From Chlorobium sp. (GTDB taxonomy: Bacteria; Bacteroidota; Chlorobiia; Chlorobiales; Chlorobiaceae), in contig JANQMO010000002.1 in assembly GCA_028280025.1 (NCBI GenBank), positions 1 through 7,724 of the forward strand: 7,724 nucleotides of DNA, in the 5' to 3' direction. This document shows positions 6,315-7,724 of the stretch, in pieces (position 1 is the stretch's first letter; the number at the start of each line of letters is the position of its first letter). The notes below the pieces were generated by a model. The model worked only from the letters and a program-made list of their open reading frames with translations. It ran no database searches and was not told the origin of the DNA. The position numbers and the translations under genes are program-made.

Positions 6315-6562
6315 TTGATGGTTATGAAGTGCCAGTTCACCGTTCCCTGACCGAGGTCATGCTGCTTGGCGGCGTGCCGCGCACCATCGCGTTTCTTCTT
6401 TGGACAACCGCAGCGGCAATTGCGCTCGGTTTGCACCAGCTCTGGGTTGTACCAATTGCCATTGTGATCCATACGATACTTGCTGCTGCAGCCAGAAAAG
6501 ACCCCTGGTTCTTTGAAGTGTTTATCCAGGCATTGAAATCACCAAAACAGTTGTGCCCCTGA
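6311..6562 (+). CDS. trbD: TrbD, VirB3-family inner-membrane protein
   Basis: This 83-residue inner-membrane component of the transfer channel belongs to the VirB3 family, which associates with the VirB4 ATPase. The N-terminal stretch YEVPVHRSLTEVMLLGGVPR (5-24) is typical of the family. Two hydrophobic helices follow at about 24-41 and 44-60, then the conserved DPWFFEVF motif (64-71). It is slightly shorter than RP4 TrbD. ATG 6311 has GGAGG at 6299-6303 with a 7-base spacer. The gene sits directly before trbE, the usual order, with a 35-base gap. The upstream RNA-like element may influence its translation. Confidence 0.92.
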   Translation: MIDGYEVPVHRSLTEVMLLGGVPRTIAFLLWTTAAAIALGLHQLWVVPIAIVIHTILAAAARKDPWFFEVFIQALKSPKQLCP

Positions 6563-6597
6563 CCATATAAACCAAACGAGGAAAGTCCCCCAAACCC

Positions 6598-7724
6598 ATG
6601 TTCAGTCTCAAGGAATACCGGGAGCCGACAACACGGCTTCCTGACTATCTGCCCTGGGCAGCGCTGGTTGCACCCGGTGTTGTCCTGCAGAAAGATATCT
6701 GTTTGCAGAAAACCGTGGCGTTTCGCGGTCCTGATCTGGCAAGCTCATCGGAATCGGAACTCTCTTCTGCCGTGGCACGGCTCAATAACGCGCTCAAACG
6801 GCTTGGGAGCGGCTGGGCTGTTTTCGTTGAAGCCCAGCGTATTACCAGAACGGACTATCCTGAAGCGATCTGGCCGCATCCGGTTGCCGCGTTGGTTGAT
6901 CTGGAGCGTCGTGAGCAGTTCCGTGAAGCAGGCACACATTATGAGTCCGGCTACTATCTCACCTTCGTGTGGAGAATGCCGGGGCAGCAGTCCAAACAAC
7001 TGCAAAAGGTGCTCTATGATGATCCGGCGATCAGGGACAGCGTTGCAGAAAACAGTCGGGATCTGGAATACTTTTTGAGAGCCGTTCAGGAAATCACCGA
7101 TATCCTGCAGAGCGTGTTTGTTGATGTGGTCGAGTTGAATGATGACGAGACACTGACCTACCTGCACAGTGCCATTTCATCAAACCGGCATGTAGTGAAG
7201 GCCCCTGACACACCAATGTTTCTCGATGCGCTGCTGCCTGACCAGGCATTGACCAGCGGTGATATCCCCATGCTTGGTGAAAACTTTATCCCGACCTGTA
7301 CTTTCACCGGTTTTCCCTCTACATCCCTGCCCGGTATGCTCGATGCGCTGAACCATCTGGAAATCGAGTATCGCTGGGTTTGCCGCTATATAGCCATGGA
7401 CAGGGACGAGGCAAAGAAAGAGCTTGAAAAGTACCGGAAACGGTGGTGGCAGAAACGGAAGTCCGTATTGACGATGCTGAAGGAGGAGGCAGCCAGGCAG
7501 GAATCTGCCCTGCTTGACAGTGATGCCGCCAACAAGGCAGCTGATGCCGACGCAGCCCTGCAGGAGCTCGGGGACGATCTTGTTGCTTACGGCTATCTCA
7601 CCTGCACGGTGACTGTGAGTCATCCCGATCTCGAAGAAGCCATGCGGCGGATGCGGCGGGTCAAGCAGGTGATCCAGAGCAAGGGGTTTGTGGTCAAGGA
7701 TGAAACCCTCAACAGCCGTGATGC
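6598..7724 (+). CDS. trbE: TrbE, VirB4-family ATPase (5' part, cut by window end)
   Basis: The frame from ATG 6598 stays open to the window edge, giving 375 codons and no stop; family members are usually about 800 residues or more. VirB4/TrbE is the large ATPase at the base of the secretion channel that drives pilus assembly and transport. The N-terminal domain is unmistakable: LPDYLPWAALVAPGVVLQKD (14-33), FRGPDL (42-47), ARLNNALKRLGSGWAVFVEA (60-79) and YESGYYLTFVW (115-125). A charged helical stretch lies at about 275-315. The Walker motifs would lie beyond the visible part. No strong Shine-Dalgarno sequence is well placed; GAGGAAA (6578-6584) is rather distant. The reading frame is unbroken as far as it goes. 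Confidence 0.93.
   Translation, partial: MFSLKEYREPTTRLPDYLPWAALVAPGVVLQKDICLQKTVAFRGPDLASSSESELSSAVARLNNALKRLGSGWAVFVEAQRITRTDYPEAIWPHPVAALVDLERREQFREAGTHYESGYYLTFVWRMPGQQSKQLQKVLYDDPAIRDSVAENSRDLEYFLRAVQEITDILQSVFVDVVELNDDETLTYLHSAISSNRHVVKAPDTPMFLDALLPDQALTSGDIPMLGENFIPTCTFTGFPSTSLPGMLDALNHLEIEYRWVCRYIAMDRDEAKKELEKYRKRWWQKRKSVLTMLKEEAARQESALLDSDAANKAADADAALQELGDDLVAYGYLTCTVTVSHPDLEEAMRRMRRVKQVIQSKGFVVKDETLNSRD

Noticed and set aside
7180..7623. 147-codon minus-strand frame opposite trbE
   Set aside because: It is antisense to an unbroken TrbE frame with family-specific motifs upstream; composition looks like a shadow.
1..7724. A novel defence or cargo system hidden in the window
   Set aside because: Every large frame is a core transfer gene. 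No cargo-type gene, transposase, integrase, toxin-antitoxin pair, CRISPR repeat or tRNA was found in the visible sequence.

Overview
This window is the transfer core of a conjugative element, either an integrative and conjugative element (ICE) or a plasmid, from a Gram-negative bacterium. All genes read left to right. The order is relaxase, coupling protein, ribbon-helix-helix protein, TrbB, TrbC, TrbD, TrbE. This is the P-type (IncP/Tn4371-like) Trb layout with a DUF3363-type relaxase. GC content is moderate by eye, about half. The host phylum cannot be settled from the sequence. The inner-membrane and pilus parts of a type IV secretion system require a Gram-negative envelope.

Positions 1-127 hold the probable last codons of an unidentified upstream gene and a short leader with two small inverted repeats. 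Positions 128-4732 form a tightly packed processing and docking block. The relaxase is followed after one base by the TraG/VirD4 coupling ATPase, whose stop overlaps the start of a CopG-like ribbon-helix-helix protein. Positions 4733-4863 are the one AT-rich intergenic region. It carries an 11-bp perfect inverted repeat, a third copy of its half-site and a plausible sigma-70-type promoter, so it looks like the control point for the trb genes. From 4864 the mating-pair-formation operon runs as trbB (VirB11 ATPase), trbC (VirB2 prepilin), an unusual 142-base interval, trbD (VirB3) and the first 375 codons of trbE (VirB4), cut by the window edge.

The genes work as one machine. The relaxase would nick and carry the DNA strand, TraG would hand it to the secretion channel, TrbB and TrbE would power pilus assembly and transport, and TrbC and TrbD would form the pilus and its inner-membrane base. 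The least explained part is the trbC-trbD interval. It contains a 49-codon reading frame with ATGA overlaps at both ends, and on the same bases a hairpin plus a potential H-type pseudoknot just upstream of the trbD ribosome binding site. Everything else is a well-known type of transfer module; I saw no defence system, CRISPR array, tRNA or insertion sequence.
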